Assembly (NCBI RefSeq): GCF_024139115.2
Contig: NC_085141.1
Coordinates: 41,661,065 to 41,725,064 of the forward strand
Length of the DNA: 64,000 nt
Reading direction: 5' to 3'
DNA from: Armigeres subalbatus
Taxonomy: Eukaryota > Arthropoda > Insecta > Diptera > Culicidae
The notes under the pieces are model-generated. The model had not been told where the DNA came from. It saw nothing but the letters and a program-made list of their open reading frames with translations, and did not search any database. Each line of letters begins with the position of its first letter. Position 1 is the first letter of the stretch. Positions 35,713-48,566 of this stretch are shown piece after piece. The translations under genes were made by a program, and so were the position numbers.

Positions 35713-36872
35713 ATAACCATTCGGCCTAACAGCCATTCAGCCTGATGACCCAACATCAGTCCCATCTTCTTGGAAAAACATGTTTCCGAAAATATTCCAA
35801 GAATTTTGATGCCAGGGTGTCTTCTAAATGAGTTTGAGGCCACTAAAGGCCTTTCGGGAACTTGTTCTAGGATGACTGTTCTGGTTGATATCCATCCTAT
35901 GGTTTCAACTTTATGGATAACATATTTCCGAAACAATTCCAAGAGTTTTAATACCCATATTGCCAGGGTTTATTCTAAATGAGTTTTTGGCCACTACGGG
36001 CCCTCCGGGAACCTGTTCCAGAATGACTGTTCCGGTTGTTATCCATCCTATGGTCTTAACTACATGGATAATATGTTTCCGGAACAATTCCAAGAATTTT
36101 GATACCCATATTGCTAGGGTTTATTCTAAATGAGTTTTTGGCCACTACGGGCCCTCCAGGAACCTGTTCCTTACCAACGCAACTACGGGCCCCCCGGGAA
36201 CCTGTTCCAGAATGACCGTTCCGGTTCATATCCATCCTATGGTTTCAACTATATGAATAACATGTTCCCGGAACAATTTCAAGAATTTTGATACCCATAT
36301 TGCCAGGAATGAATTTGCGGCCACTATAGGGCCCACGGGAACCTATTCCGGGATGTCCGTTCCGAGTCCATATGATCACGTGGTCCTAATACCTTGGGAA
36401 GTCATAATTCTCGAATTTTCTGCGAAACTGGTAACTCAGGATACAAGAAATCATCATTTGGATTCTATAAGATCAACTTCTCCATTTTTGAGACATGGTC
36501 TAGCAAATCCGGAACTCCGGCAACCAGGTAATCCGGATCGGTTCTATGTGACATGGATCGGATAGAGGATGAATTTCTCAATCCATGGCAAACGGAATCG
36601 TCCAAATCGGTTGAAAAATGACGAAGTTACGGTTATATCAAAACGTGCGTACCCGGGTACCCTGTCGGTACGCTACGGGGTAAAAATATTCAGAAACCCC
36701 TTCCTAAGCCCCCCCTTACTGGATTTTCATTTTAGTACCACCCAAACCTTAATTTTGCCAAATTTGAAGATGTCACGGAGTTTCAATTTCCTGCGATGTT
36801 AAGAACCCTAAAAAAATTTCACTTGAAAACGAAAAAGGTACCCGGGTACCCTGTCGGTAACAAAAGGGTTAA

Positions 36873-39800
36873 ATTGAATTCAAAAGATTCGAATGCAATA
36901 CAAGTAACGAACCCGATTGAGTGAGCTGCATTTCATATACGTCTGAGTTTAAACCGCTCATTTGAAGCTTGAAAATTGTGAAATAGGTACCACATACCTA
37001 CATATAAAGAAAATGAGAGAATGAAAAAGCTATGAATAAGCAAAGGAATAAACATTTAATTGGTTCGATTGACAATTGCGTTTTGGATTAAGGCCAAAAA
37101 ACTGTTCTCTTTTTCGCGAAAAAAAGCAATAACGATAATACCTGTGATCCATACTACTCTGGAATGGAAAATATTTTATTGATTATTTAGGTAAAACTTC
37201 CTATTTTCATTACATAATATTTTTATGGGATGTGTATTTTTTGAAAATTTGTATTATTCAGGGATTTTTTTTCTTGATTTTATTGGTTTTTATACTGTAA
37301 ACAAATATTTAGATGTTCTACTATTGCGTCAAACTACGTTTTTTCATGGTGAGCTTTGCCATTATTAACTATTGATTTTCATTGATTTATGGAAATTTTT
37401 TGTTCTTCCTTCAGTATGTTTTTGATTTGAGAATGTTCAGAAATTTTCTACGCGGAAAAAGGTGATTTGTTTATAATATTTCATAGCTAACAATAGGCCT
37501 GTGCGCCGATCCACTTTGAGCCGGCGGCGGCGTGAACGCAATTTTCTAGCGACGGCGGCATACATTGGCTGAAATACTGTTTTTTGCGCGTTTATTCAAT
37601 ATTACCTTTATTTATAAGTTTATTTTTGCTATATACCATCCCATTCAGTCTCTATCCGTTTTCTATTCTGTTTCCGACTGAGCTTCAGTGAGACCTGTGT
37701 GATTCATCACTCGGCTTGGACTGCACCATTGACTGTGTCCTCAACGGCAGTGATGTCAGATGGGTCTCAAGCTCAAGTGTTCATCGTGCCAAATTCCTAG
37801 AACCGTTCCAGTACATACGAAACCCAATCATCGGCGAAACGTCGTTGGTACCCTTCATGAGCCCAGGATAGAAGCTTGTACGGCCCAACCAAACATAGCG
37901 GCAGTATTGCGGAGAGTCACGACTCTAATAACATCTATTCACAAATACTTGTAAATTATCGATACCGGATCTCGCAGTGAAGCACTGGGCCCAGTCTACG
38001 TGAGAGAGAGCAAGTCGGCCAGTCAGTGGATGTTGACTAGCTGCTGACTAAGCCGTTTTTGGGCTTTTGTTGACTGACTGGCTGACTGGTAGAAGCGATC
38101 GAGTTTGGCGGCGACGAAACATCGGTGCGGTGGAAGAAAGGTGGCTAATCCCCAACAACCTACAATACACGGACGGAGACGCGTTTGGATGCAGCTTTTG
38201 CATTTTTTCTGTTCTCGTGTTCTTTTTCGGCGGTTGAAGAATTTCTTTCGGTTCGAAATCCGGGTCAAAGCGAAAATGGAACATCATCAATGGCGTTAAA
38301 TAGACTCGCGCGGTGATCAGGACGACTGGCCTATAAGCTTTTCTGCACAGTTTGTGGCTACCCTATCCGTACCGAATGGGCACCCAGCCTATAATTACAT
38401 AATATCGATTATTAATTTATGGCTGACTTTTCAGTTCGGACTTTGGCGTGCTCGACTGTTAGAGGAGAGAGAGCTTCGCTGGCTGGATGTAGGTGCCCCG
38501 TCGTCGCACCTTCGTGCTCCACGCGATCCCCTCTAATCCAATCCAATCGAACCGTGGACGTCGTCGTGCGTCATCCTTGCCCATGCTCACCGGCAGCCAG
38601 CGCTGCAGCAGCAGCAGCAGCACCACCAACAGCACCGTAACAACCTGACATTTTTCTCATGAATATTCAGATCACGCCGCTGGAAGCGCTCCGTACTGCA
38701 CCGGCTCCGGTAAATAGTGTAGTACTATTTACGTCAATTATATTTACGACATTCCAGGCTTTTTTGCTTGCTTTTTTTTGTTTGCGTCAAACTGGTGTCG
38801 GTACAGCTGTTTTCCGTGATATTTTGTCTTCGTAAGATATGGTTTCTCAAAGATTTGTTTTCTAGAATAAGATTAATTGATCTGCTATAACTTTATGTTG
38901 TAATACCCGAAGGAAACTTTGATTAGAGGAAAATATATTTTACTTTGAAAAGTTAGCACATATATTTCAACATGTTATAATATGCTGAGTTTCCGAATCC
39001 AGTTTTTGCTGTGATTTCCTTAGACTTCACCAGTGCGATCCCCAGCAAACATACTTCTGGAAGCTTTACTCACGTCAGGCTATGAACTGTTGAAGCAAAA
39101 CCAATCGATGGATGGACGAGCCGTTATGGCTGCCATGTGACCTATTGTTGAACAAACGTCCGAATAGGAATAGGATCTTGGATTCGTCGGCTGCTGTAGC
39201 TGTTGGGATCCGGAGGTGCTATGTCTAAGTGCATGTGGGAATTCATTTGCCGATGTAATGTTCTGGATAGACAGCTGAGTGTGAGGAAACCACGGAACAA
39301 CTATGGAAATTTAGCGTCTTGTTTAACAAGGGTCGTAACTTGCTGAAACATGCACGTTTATGTTTATATATGACTGATAACATCTGTTTATTCCGTCTAA
39401 GCGCTGAAAGGGGAAAATAATGCATTCAGAATTCTCAAAGTACGAAAACAAACATTTTTCGACTTTTTTGTGGAAAATTAATTGTTCAATAGAAAAGATA
39501 GCATAACATAATATTATTTTCTATCTCACGTTCACCAAATTTTCTAGATATAAAACAATGCCGCATCGGTAATTTCTAATACAATGTGTGCTAATACAAT
39601 AAACTGTGAAACAGCTTGCTTTGCTTTGTATTACGTGTGATCATTATGTGGTCAAGATCTGGAATAGTTCCGCATGTCATGATAATTGATATTGTAAGTG
39701 ATTCGTTAAAACACCGCAGCGTTGTATAAATATTCACACCAGTCGATTGACATTCAACAATTGCAAAACTTTTTCTCTTGGAAAGCTCCCACAACAACAA

Positions 39801-40000
39801 TCTGAGAGATTTTTTTGCATGTGGGTAGCAAGAATGGATGGACATTACAGCCAAACGGGATATGCATGAAAGATATGCAGTCAGCTTGATTCGTCCGTAA
39901 GTCATATGATTGTCTACGATCAGTCTTCCTGCGGGCCGGACAGAGCCTTCTCATTTTCACAGTGAGAAATTGAAAATGAAGAGCGGAAAGTAAGAAGTAT
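36873..40000. other. Unique DNA; GC-rich 37.5-38.7 kb
   Basis: 37500-38700 is GC-rich with CAG repeats (about 38603-38640) and no transposon match I recognise; it could contain host 5' untranslated sequence or an exon, but I see no convincing frame. The rest is AT-rich without features. Confidence 0.35.
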
Positions 40001-40835
40001 TTTCTGCCAAATGACCTACTCGGTCAAACGACTTTGTTGGGTATTTACGGAGTTCAGCGCTAAATACCTTCCGAAGTGGAATTATTTGGGATTGAGTGGA
40101 CTGTAATACTCCCTCAGAAACATCGATTTCGAAAATTACAACATTTAATTTCATGTAACTGTGATGTGAACGCCAGTTTTTCACTTCGAGGTAGTCGTTG
40201 GTTTTTCAGTGTCAAAAATTAATTTTCAAAACTGTTCAAATGAAGACTGGACAGACTTTTTAAGCCTGCTCGGTCATATGACCCGTTCGACCAAATTATA
40301 TTTTCAACCAAATAATCTTTTCTGTCAAATGACCTTTCCGAACCATTAACCTTTCGTCTCAACGACATTTTCGGCAAAACGAAATTTTCGACCATATGAC
40401 CCGTTTTGCCAAATGACATTTTCTGCCAAACTGCATTCTCGGCCAAATGCGCTATTCGGTCAAACGAGCTTTTCGGCCGAATGATTTATTCGGCCAAATG
40501 ACTTATTCGACCAAATGATATTGCCGGCTAAATAACTTTCGATCAGTTGGATTTCGAATATCGTTCGGCCTAGTGACCTTCGACCAAATGTCTTCCGGCC
40601 GAATAACTTTCGGCCGGACGGCCCTTCCCTCAGGTCAAGTCAAGTGGCCGATAATGCTATTTGACTGAAAAGGTAATTTGGCCGATCAGGTTAGTTAACC
40701 GATAAAGTCATTTGGCCAAATAGGTAATTTTGCAGGAAACACCGTTCAGTCGCAATGGTCGTTTGGCCGAACAGGTCATGTGGCCGAAAATTTCGTTTAG
40801 CTGAAAAAGTACTTTGCCCGAATAGGTCAGAAGAA
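40001..40835. repeat. Degenerate arrays in opposing orientation
   Basis: From about 40005 to 40625 the phrase runs as TTCGGCCAAATGACC. From about 40640 to 40830 it runs as the complement (GGTCATTTGGCCGAA). The array therefore folds back on itself, like 21583-22270. Confidence 0.6.
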
Positions 40836-40914
40836 GCCTTCAAGCCGAACGGTTCATACGGGCGTCTTTTTTTGGTTTCATCAGTACCCGCTAAGCTGCG
40901 GTGGACGACGGAGG

Positions 40915-40985
40915 TCCTTCGTAGCTTAGTAGGGAAAGCACCTGTCATGCGAACTGGGGTCGTGGGATCAAACCCCACCGAAGGG
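40915..40985 (+). ncRNA. tRNA-like unit, probably a SINE head
   Basis: Acceptor TCCTTCG/CGAAGGG, D-arm with GTAGCTTAGTAGGG, and T-arm GTGGG/CCCAC (loop ATCAAAC). The anticodon stem is imperfect (one mismatch), and the T-loop starts with A rather than T, so a functional tRNA is unlikely. The 3' neighbour is unlike the other SINEs in the window. Confidence 0.4.
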
Positions 40986-41139
40986 GCGGTTACCCTCCAA
41001 TACCTTTTCCGAACTAAATCTATCACATGTTGTACATATGCATAATCAAGTTTCAGACATAGTAATTAATTTCCACTCCGGGTGGCTTAATACCCGGCAT
41101 ATAGGCAATTAACTTTGAATGTACCGTCTTTTTTTGTTA

Positions 41140-41955
41140 AAAAGGAGGAAGGAGGCTTCCGAGCCTCTTGAAAGGAGGCTTCCGAGCCTCTTGAAAGGAG
41201 GCTTCCGAACCTCTTGAAAGGAGGCTTCCGAGCCTCTTGAAAGGAGGCTTCCGAGCCTCTTGAAAGGAGGCTTCCGAGCCTCTTGAAAGGAGGCCTGAGC
41301 CTCTTGAAAGGAGGCTTCTGAGACTCTTGAAAGGAGGCTTCTGAGCCTCTTGAAAGGAGGCTTGAGGCCTCTTGAAAGGAGGCTTCTGAGCCTCTTGAAA
41401 GGAGGCTTCTGAGCCTCTTGAAAGGAGGCCTGAGCCTCTTGAAGGAGGCTCTGGAGCCTCTTGAAAGGAGGCTTCTGAGCCTCTTGAAAGGAGGCTTCTG
41501 AGCCTCTTGAAAGGAGGCTTCTGAGCCTCTTGAAAGGAGGCTTCTGAGCCTCTTGAAAGGAGGCTTCTGAGCCTCTTGAGAGGAGGCTTCTGAGCCTCTT
41601 GAAAGGAGGCTTCTGAGCCTCTTGAAAGGAGGCTTCCTGAGCCTCTTGAAAGGAGGCCTGAGCCTCTTGAAAGGAGGCTTCCGAGCCTCTTGAAAGGAGG
41701 CTTCCGAGCCTCTTGAAAGGAGGCTTCCGAGCCTCTTGAAAGGAGGCTTCCGAGCCTCTTGAAAGGAGGCTTCTGAGCCTCTTGAAAGGAGGCTTCTGAG
41801 CCTCTTGAAAGGAGGCTTCTGAGACTCTTGAAAGGAGGCTTCTGAGCCTCTTGAAAGGAGGCTTCCGAGCCTCTTGAAAGGAGGCTTCCGAGCCTCTTGA
41901 AAGGAGGCTTCCGAGCCTCTTGAAAGGAGGCTTCCGAGCCTCTTGAAAGGAGGCT
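41140..41955. repeat. Minisatellite B, 22-24 bp unit
   Basis: Same core as minisatellite A (CTCTTGAAAGGAGGCTT) with joiners CCGAGC, CTGAGC or GAGC. The usual unit is 23 bp, so a reading frame cycles through all three phases every 69 bp. None contains a stop, which explains minus-strand open frames of 292 and 325 codons. It ends abruptly at the endonuclease sequence of the LINE at 41956. Confidence 0.95.
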
Positions 41956-44940
41956 TCGCCGTCACTATTGCGTCGGTCTACCTCCCCAATGGAAAAGTAT
42001 CTGACCTGCAGAGGGAACTTGTTGAAGTCTACAAGGATCTGCAATCGCCGGTAATAGTGCTGGGAGATGTGAACGGCTACCATCACGCATGGGTAGTAGC
42101 TGCACCAACATCAGAGGCACCACGGCTTTCAACGCCCTTTCTAAAGCCGTCTCGATGTCACTTGTGAACCAGCTGCTGTGGTCAACGGACGGTGACCCCC
42201 GAGGCAGCGATCACATGCCGATATCGGTGGCCCTCGACAGCTCCCCAGCTGAAGTAACTCGGAGACCCCGCTGGTTGTATGAGCGTGCTGACTGGAGCTG
42301 CTTCCAAACCACCATCGAAAATTTCTTGGACGAGAAGCCGCCGAACACAATTATCGATTTGACTGACACCATACTACGGGCAGCTGAAACAAGCATCCCC
42401 AAAACCAGCCCGAACCCGGGACGCCGAGCACTCCATTGGTGGAACGGCGATACCAAAACCGCTGTCAAGAAGCGTCGAAAAGCGCTGAGAGCCCTGAAAA
42501 GGGCTAAAGCTCGGCTCACCCCCGATAGCCCGGGATTGGCAGTTCTCCGGTCGACATACCAGGAATGCAGGAACGATTGCCGCCAGACCGTTCGTGAAGC
42601 AAAAGAAAAATCATGGATCACCTTCCTGGACGGTATCTCCAGCGAACAATCGATAAGCGAACTATGCCTAGGCAGTGGAAATCCAGTCTGGTGGTACCCA
42701 TACCAAAAAGCAGTGGTTCACCCAGCGAAGCCGGAAGCTATCGGCCGATCGCTCTTACTAACGTTTCTGCCAAGGTCATGGAGCGAATGGTCAACAGACG
42801 TTTGACCGAATTTTTGGAAAACTCTGGTCTTTCCGCGTCGGGCGAGGCACGAGCACCTATTTCGCGTCCCTAGGCCAGATCTTGGAGGAGGCCAGGAGGG
42901 CCAATCACCACGTCGAACTAGCCTCACTTGACATTTCCAAGGCGTACAACAGAACTTGGACACCCGGTATTTTGGAGAAGCTCAAACTTTGGGGGATCTC
43001 TGGGAACCTCCTTCAATTCATTAAAAACTTTTTGTCCCATCGCTCCCTCCAAGTGCAACTCGGAGCGCAGACATCGAAGATCGTGAAGGAGGAAACCGGG
43101 GTCCCCCAAGGATCGGTCATTGCCGTAACACTTTTCCTGGTAACAATGGAAGAAGGTTTTCGCTAACCTCCCCAAAGAAATATTTATCCTCGTGTATGCC
43201 GACGATGTCCTTCTCATTGCGTCCGGACCACACCCCAAAACGTTGAGGAGAAAGCTGAAAGCAGCAGTAAGCGAGATTGCCAGATGAGCCTAATCCGCCG
43301 GGTATGAGATGTCTGCTGTGAAATCCATCCGCACACATATTTGCGATCATAGTTACCGGCCGCCTCGACGGGAACGTAATCCCGATCAAAAATAGCCTCA
43401 AACTCTTGGGAGTAACCGTTGACCGGCGACTAAATTTCAATAACCACCTCGATCAAGTACGAAATTCCTGCCAAACCAGGCTCAATATGCTGAAAAGCAT
43501 CTCTCGGAAGCACACTACAAGTGATCGCTCCACGAGGCTGAAAGTGGCGGACACAGTGATAACCAGCCGCCTGGTTTATGGTCTTGAATTGGTATGCACA
43601 AATTTCGAAAACCTTATCCAAAAGCTAGCTCCCACCTATAACAGAGCTATAAGGATCGTATCCGGCCATCAGATATTCAGATATAAGGTTACTGAAACAC
43701 TGGGCTCAAAAGCAATAGGATATCTGGAGAAAACAAAAGCCAGCAGTGAAAGATGTAACCTGCTCGAGCGTGCTAATGAAGCCTTGCACAAAATATGTGG
43801 AAAACGCCTTCCCAAGATCGATGGCCTTCATCGTCTAGGGCCGAACAGCTGGCGGAGCAATAAACCCCTAGTCGACCAGCACCTAAAAAACACCTCAAAA
43901 GAGGCCCAAACCAGGCAGAAGCCGTAGCCCTCTTCAAGCAGAGAATTGCCGATAAATACTCTTCATCAAGCATCCGTTACACAGATGGCTTCAAGGTCGA
44001 AGGATTGGTTGGCATTGGCGTTGTAACCGAAGCGAGTCCACTACTATCTTTCCGCCTACCGAATCTATGTTCGGTATTCTCCGCTGAAGCAGTGGAAATA
44101 TTCCGGGCCGTTCACCGAAATCTGGACATATATTAATAGTTACCGATTCCGCCAGTGTGCTAGCCGCTATATCATCACCATTAAATCGCGACCCATACAT
44201 ACAAGCCATACAAACAACTCTGGATAGCAGTACCACCTTCTTGTGGCCACTGTGGAATCCGGGGCAACGAAGAAGCAGACATAGCTGCCGACATTGGCAG
44301 AAAAAGTCCTGTCATCAGCCGAGATGTGCCAGCACTAGACGCCAAACTCTGGCTAAAAAACGAAATATCCGCAACCTGGGCCTCGAAATGGCGGAAACAA
44401 AGATCATTTTGCCGCATGATAACAAATTCCACACTTGCAGGAAAAGATTGCCCAACCGCCGCGAGCAGGGGCACACCGTATTTTGGGTGGCGATAACCAC
44501 CATCGATTATGCGGGGAGTGTAATTGCCATCTCTCAGTAAATCACATACCAAACTCTTGACCTCTTTTCTATGTTGCCCGTATGAACCACAACATCGCTA
44601 ACACCTACACTGCCCTCCGAAATAATCGAGTCGATGAAAAGAACGTCATCAATTTTCTGAAAGACAGCTACCTTAGATCTTTTGCTACACCCACGACTTA
44701 AATGACCTTATACCCACTGTACCCTTGATCGACGAACCGCTATTAAACTGACCCCCGCCATGATGAAAGGACCTCCCTTGGACTACTAGCCATACGTGGC
44801 AGGATATTTTTGACATCAAAGAAACACAATCAAATGTATTTCCACTCTTTGGGTTGGAACCCCTCTGGTCCACCATTTGCTTTTTTATATATACCCATGC
44901 CATGTAAACTATTTTGTCAGCCATTCTGTTCATAATAAAA
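41956..44940 (+). pseudogene. I/LOA-group non-LTR retrotransposon with RNase H, decayed
   Basis: Order: C-terminal part of an AP-type endonuclease (VTIASVYLPNG, VLGDVNGYHHAW, then GSDHMPI at about 42203-42223), linker (RRPRWLYERADW, SIPKTSPNPGRR), reverse transcriptase (VPIPKSSGSP, GSYRPIALTNV, LASLDISKAYN, TGVPQGSVIA, YADD at 43195-43206, LLGVTVDRRLNF), then RNase H (YTDG at 43978-43989, FSAEAVEIFRA, VTDSAS near 44139, GNEEAD at 44263-44280). An RNase H places it in the I/R1/LOA assemblage. The endonuclease N-terminus is missing, being replaced by minisatellite B. Sequence is lost between GDVN and SDH and before the RT, and there are several frameshifts and stops. The 3' end is near 44940 (AATAAAAAGAGACG). 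Dead. Confidence 0.8.
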
Positions 44941-44962
44941 AGAGACGAGCCAGCCTAGCTCA

Positions 44963-45477
44963 GAAAAAACTCTGATTAATCCACCTAGTGGTTTTGGTGC
45001 CTTCCTCGTGCAAAAAAATACTAGAAAATATGAGTGAGTGGTTTTAGCGTGTTTTGCGCATGGAAAATAGTATTTTGCCATAACATCTCATCACATAGTC
45101 CAATCTGGTCAATTTTCAATAGCAAACAATGGGACAGAATTCCCAGTCGAATGGAACTTGTTGCGAGTAATTCGCCGCCACTAACCGCAAGTCGAGCACA
45201 TCTGTGTATGGACGCCATATACAGATGTGCTCGACTGGCGGTTAGCGGCAGTTCGGCCAATGCTAAGTTCCAAAAAGTGTGTTTACAACATTTTGTACAC
45301 ATAAACATACAAACACACATACACACACACATACGTACATACAGAGAAACAGACATCATCTCAATTCGTCGAGCTGAGTCGATTGGAATATAAAACTATG
45401 GGTCTCCGAGTCTTCTATCAGTTTGGTTTTGGAGCGATCATATAGCCTTTACGTATACTTAGTATGCGAGAAAGGCA
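44963..45477. mobile_element. Composite MITE, inverse relative of 34936-35490
   Basis: Starts CTCTGATTAATCCACCTAG, then an inverted 167-bp-type unit (about 45070-45170), an inserted palindrome (45175-45252), a CA microsatellite (about 45297-45332), TATGGGTCTCCGAGTCTTCT, and ends GTATGCGAGAAAGGCAAA. Confidence 0.65.
45175..45252. repeat. Palindromic MITE, imperfect copy
   Basis: Arms of the 31027 family (AACCGCAAGTCGAGCACATC and its complement) with a few mismatches. It interrupts a 167-bp-type unit after TTGCGAGTAATT, showing it is an insertion. Confidence 0.85.
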
Positions 45478-46480
45478 AACATGTTCTACACGAAAACAAA
45501 TAACGCCAGAGATTTCGCGTTTGGTGGGTAGCGATTTGTTTTTATGTTATTTTAAATTCAAAGCCTACTTTTTATCTCATTGGCTTGAAAGCTTAATGTC
45601 AAGTACATTGAAAGGAAAGGATAAATTATTTACGATTCAAGTACTTCAAGCCCCTTCATTTGATTAATATCTTATGAGGTGGATAGATTTCCGTCCCCAA
45701 CTGTAATGATTTTTCAAAAATGCGTACCAAGAGATGAGAAATGAAAAATCATAAAAGACTTTTTTGACCATTTTTAGGTCAAAAGTCAAAAGGTCGAATG
45801 TGTCATTTGGTCATCGTCATTTTCGCCCGTATAACCACACAGGTTTCGGTCTAAAGTTTGTTCGGTCAAATGGCATAGTGGCCTTTTAGTCAAATGACTG
45901 TCTTCCACGTTCGATCTTATGGCAGCTTAGTACCGATCCGGGTTCTTATGACAGGGGTCACTCACTTCTACTGTAGATGGGAGAGATTAGTGCGGGGGTG
46001 AAAAATTAATTTTCAGTGCAAATCGTAAACAAACTCGGTGTACAACGAGGTACATGCTCTTGTGCATGCAGTGTTTGGGTTGAAGCGGATCACAGCCGCA
46101 GATGTCCTTACGTACAATTTCCCTATGCGTCCCATTACCTACCTATTATCGATAATGACCAAGTCCCGACGAATCACGAAATTCCTAAAGTGAGCCTCTC
46201 CGATCTCTTGGAACTGTTGTGTTTCTCTCAATTCACGGCACGGTACTGATACAGGATATCTGGCTATGCATCGGGAATCGATTGGGTAGAACGAACCGGC
46301 GATCAGCTCTACTTCTGCTGACGTCTATGGGCCAACTACTTTCCGTAATTAGACCCACAGCGGATTTCTTGCTGCTATTTTCATGCTCCGACTCCCACCA
46401 ACTTTGATGGGAAAGAACTCTATGTGAAAAAACGGTGCTGATCTGCTCAAAAACCAAAACAGCTCCCCTCAAGTAGTATA
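45478..46480. other. Unique DNA, nothing recognised
   Basis: A short degenerate GGTCAAATGGCA array lies at about 45780-45910. Frames in 46016-46562 have no recognisable domain. Confidence 0.35.
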
Positions 46481-46671
46481 GGGGGAAAGACGGCTTTGGC
46501 AGGTTTTGTTCTATTATTGGCAGGGGGGTTTTTGTCGACCAAATTTTATGAAATTTGGCCACAATATTCTTTGATATGCAAAGAATGTTTAGGCCAAATT
46601 TGAGCCTAGTCAGTCATAAAAAAACCCCCTGCCAATAATAGAACAAAACCTGCCAATGCCGTCATTCCCCC
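46481..46671. mobile_element. MITE with 48-bp TIRs and TA target duplication
   Basis: 191 bp flanked by TA on both sides. Inverted repeats of about 48 bp differ at only two or three positions (they begin GGGGGAAAGACGG and GGGGGAATGACGG). TA duplication suggests mobilisation by a Tc1/mariner-type transposase. Non-coding. Confidence 0.8.
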
Positions 46672-46744
46672 TAGATCCCACCTCTGCAGTTGAAAGTGGC
46701 TGTCTGTCACTGGCTGTCACAACAGTGGCCCAATAATGGAGATT

Positions 46745-46758
46745 AGTCCATTGGGCGT
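46745..46758 (+). repeat. 5' target duplication of Jockey copy 1
   Basis: AGTCCATTGGGCGT, repeated exactly at 55854-55867 after the poly(A). Confidence 0.9.
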
Positions 46759-47032
46759 CGTCAGACCGCATCGTGCTTTCGTGCTGTGCGGTTCTTTCTC
46801 TCTTTGCGGAAGGAAGTTTTTAATACTACCCGAAGCTATTTTAATTTCAACAGTGCTTCTCAGCGCTATTTGTACCCACTGATCCCGTTACGATCTTTGC
46901 AAGGACCCGTGCCTTCGTTTTACGTTGGACCCGTTTGCGGAAGTAAAATTCCGACAAGCGGTGGTAATCCTGCAGGGACACCGTTCTGGGAAAAAAAAAA
47001 ACTCTTAGAAGGTCACGTCTCCACGCTCAGCA

Positions 47033-48340
47033 ATGAGTATTAATAAAAACAAGAGGAAGGGGGAGTCTTTGAATTCTCCACTTCCTTCTAAGAAACAAGG
47101 TTTCAAGACCGTCCTGCCAAAGCGCGGAAAAAATAGAAGGAAGCTGGAGAATTCAGATATTCCTTCAAACTCTAATGTCGGAAATAATTTTTCTCCTATC
47201 GAACTGAGCAATCAGTTCGATTTGATTAATGATGATATTGAGCAAATCGAATCTAGCCCAGGTGATTCGATTCATGCGAAAAAGCAAAGGATTCCGCCGA
47301 TTGTGGTATCTGTTGCCGAGTTTTCTGGCTTTAGGAATGAGATTTTGAGTAACCTTCAGGGATCAAGGTTTCATTTCAGATTGCTAGGAAGGGTGACTGC
47401 CGCGTTTTGCCGGGATCCTTTGACGATCGCAAACGTCTTCTTCAGTATTTAACTGAGAAGCGCCATAAATTCTTCACATACGACGACAAAACTGAGCGAT
47501 TGTTCAAAGTCGTCTTGAAAGGTCTCCCAGTGATGACAAATCACTGGATGAGATTAAAATTGAAATTTCTCAATTACTTGGATTTTCACCAGTCCAAGTA
47601 ATTAAGATGAAAAAGAAATCCCACTCTGGTACTTCCCAGAGGGCATTTCTCAAGAATTTTATTTAGTTCATTTTAACAAAAGTGAACTAAATAATATGAA
47701 AAGTTTGGAAAAGGCCTGTATTATGTCCCATGTCCGTGTTACATGGGAACATTTCCGCAGGCCTGGGAAATTTCCAAACCCCACCCAGTGCCGTAAGTGC
47801 CAAAAGTGGGGTCATGGAACCAAACATTGTCACATGGATGCGAAATGCATGATTTGTGGTGGAACCTCTCACGCCAAGGACGCATGTCCTGTGAGAGAAG
47901 ATTCCAATAAATTTAAATGTGCTAATTGTGGGGGCAATCATAAATCCAATTTCTGGGAATGCCCTTCACGCAAAAGTTTTGAATTCCCGTGCAAAATTGA
48001 TGACGGGAAATTCCAATCGGATCCCAGATTCGACGGGTAGGAATTTTCAAACGCTCAAATCACGAAACCGGTTACCGGTCGAGCAATTCATACCCACCAC
48101 AATTCACAAACAAATTTTGCCGCTCGTCAACGGGTAGCAAGCACTTCAGTAAATTCCAATTTTTCCAATGTACCTACGTATGCAAACATCGCTGCTGGTA
48201 GACAAAATTTCTCTTCTCAAAATGAGGTTTATACCCATGTCCCAACGGAAAATAACGGTCATGTTGCCGATTCAGGTAGCATGACAGCTTCCGATTTTGA
48301 TTTTTTAACGGAACAATTGCATCACATGATTGATGCAATG
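47033..48340 (+). pseudogene. Jockey ORF1 (gag-like), copy 1, broken
   Basis: Begins ATG (MSINKNKRKGES). The gag protein of this clade binds element RNA and forms ribonucleoprotein particles. The middle has the RLFKVVLKGLP region typical of the domain preceding the zinc knuckles (PRE_C2HC type). Three knuckles follow at about 47789-47965: CRKCQKWGHGTKHC, CMICGGTSHAKDAC and CANCGGNHKSNFWEC. Single-base losses relative to copy 2 at G-run 47359-47361 and C-run 47526-47528 break the frame. The C-terminal about 30 codons resume after the nested insertion, at 52878-52970, ending in TAA. Confidence 0.85.
48327..48340 (+). repeat. Target duplication of nested Jockey copy 2 (left)
   Basis: TGATTGATGCAATG, repeated exactly at 52864-52877. 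It abuts the T16 run that is the poly(A) tail of the antisense copy. Confidence 0.9.
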
Positions 48341-48566
48341 TTTTTTTTTTTTTTTTAACTAATTTTATTTGCTAATTATCTAATACATGCATTCATCTCT
48401 TAGACTAGGTGTTCCGTGTTTTCTTAACACTATCATCCTTATTTGCTATGTTACGCTTTTAGTTATTATTAATACATTTCAATTGCCTCTGGCAGTTAGA
48501 ATTTTTCCTCTGGTTGAATTGAACCATGTAGGAATTACAATGTTTTCAACTGAAACTAAACTTAAC

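Larger units (their letters stand above)
31998..36872. mobile_element. Long-inverted-repeat element with TTAA ends (family 2)
   Basis: Starts TTAACCCTTTTGTTACCGAC and ends with the complement GTCGGTAACAAAAGGGTTAA; inside both ends is GGTACCCGGGTACC. Arms contain about 150-bp units (GGGCCTAAAGTGGCCACAAA at about 32376, 34527 and 34678; inverted at about 35840, 35990, 36130 and 36320) that include GGAACCTGTTCC. The termini and the palindromic core resemble family 1 at 22759. No transposase is seen. The interior has been broken by a 2-kb TIR insertion and by a smaller composite element. Confidence 0.75.

Noticed and set aside
41087..42086. Open frames of 292 and 325 codons on the minus strand
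   Set aside because: They are the minisatellite read through; a 23-bp unit without stops in any phase gives long frames automatically.
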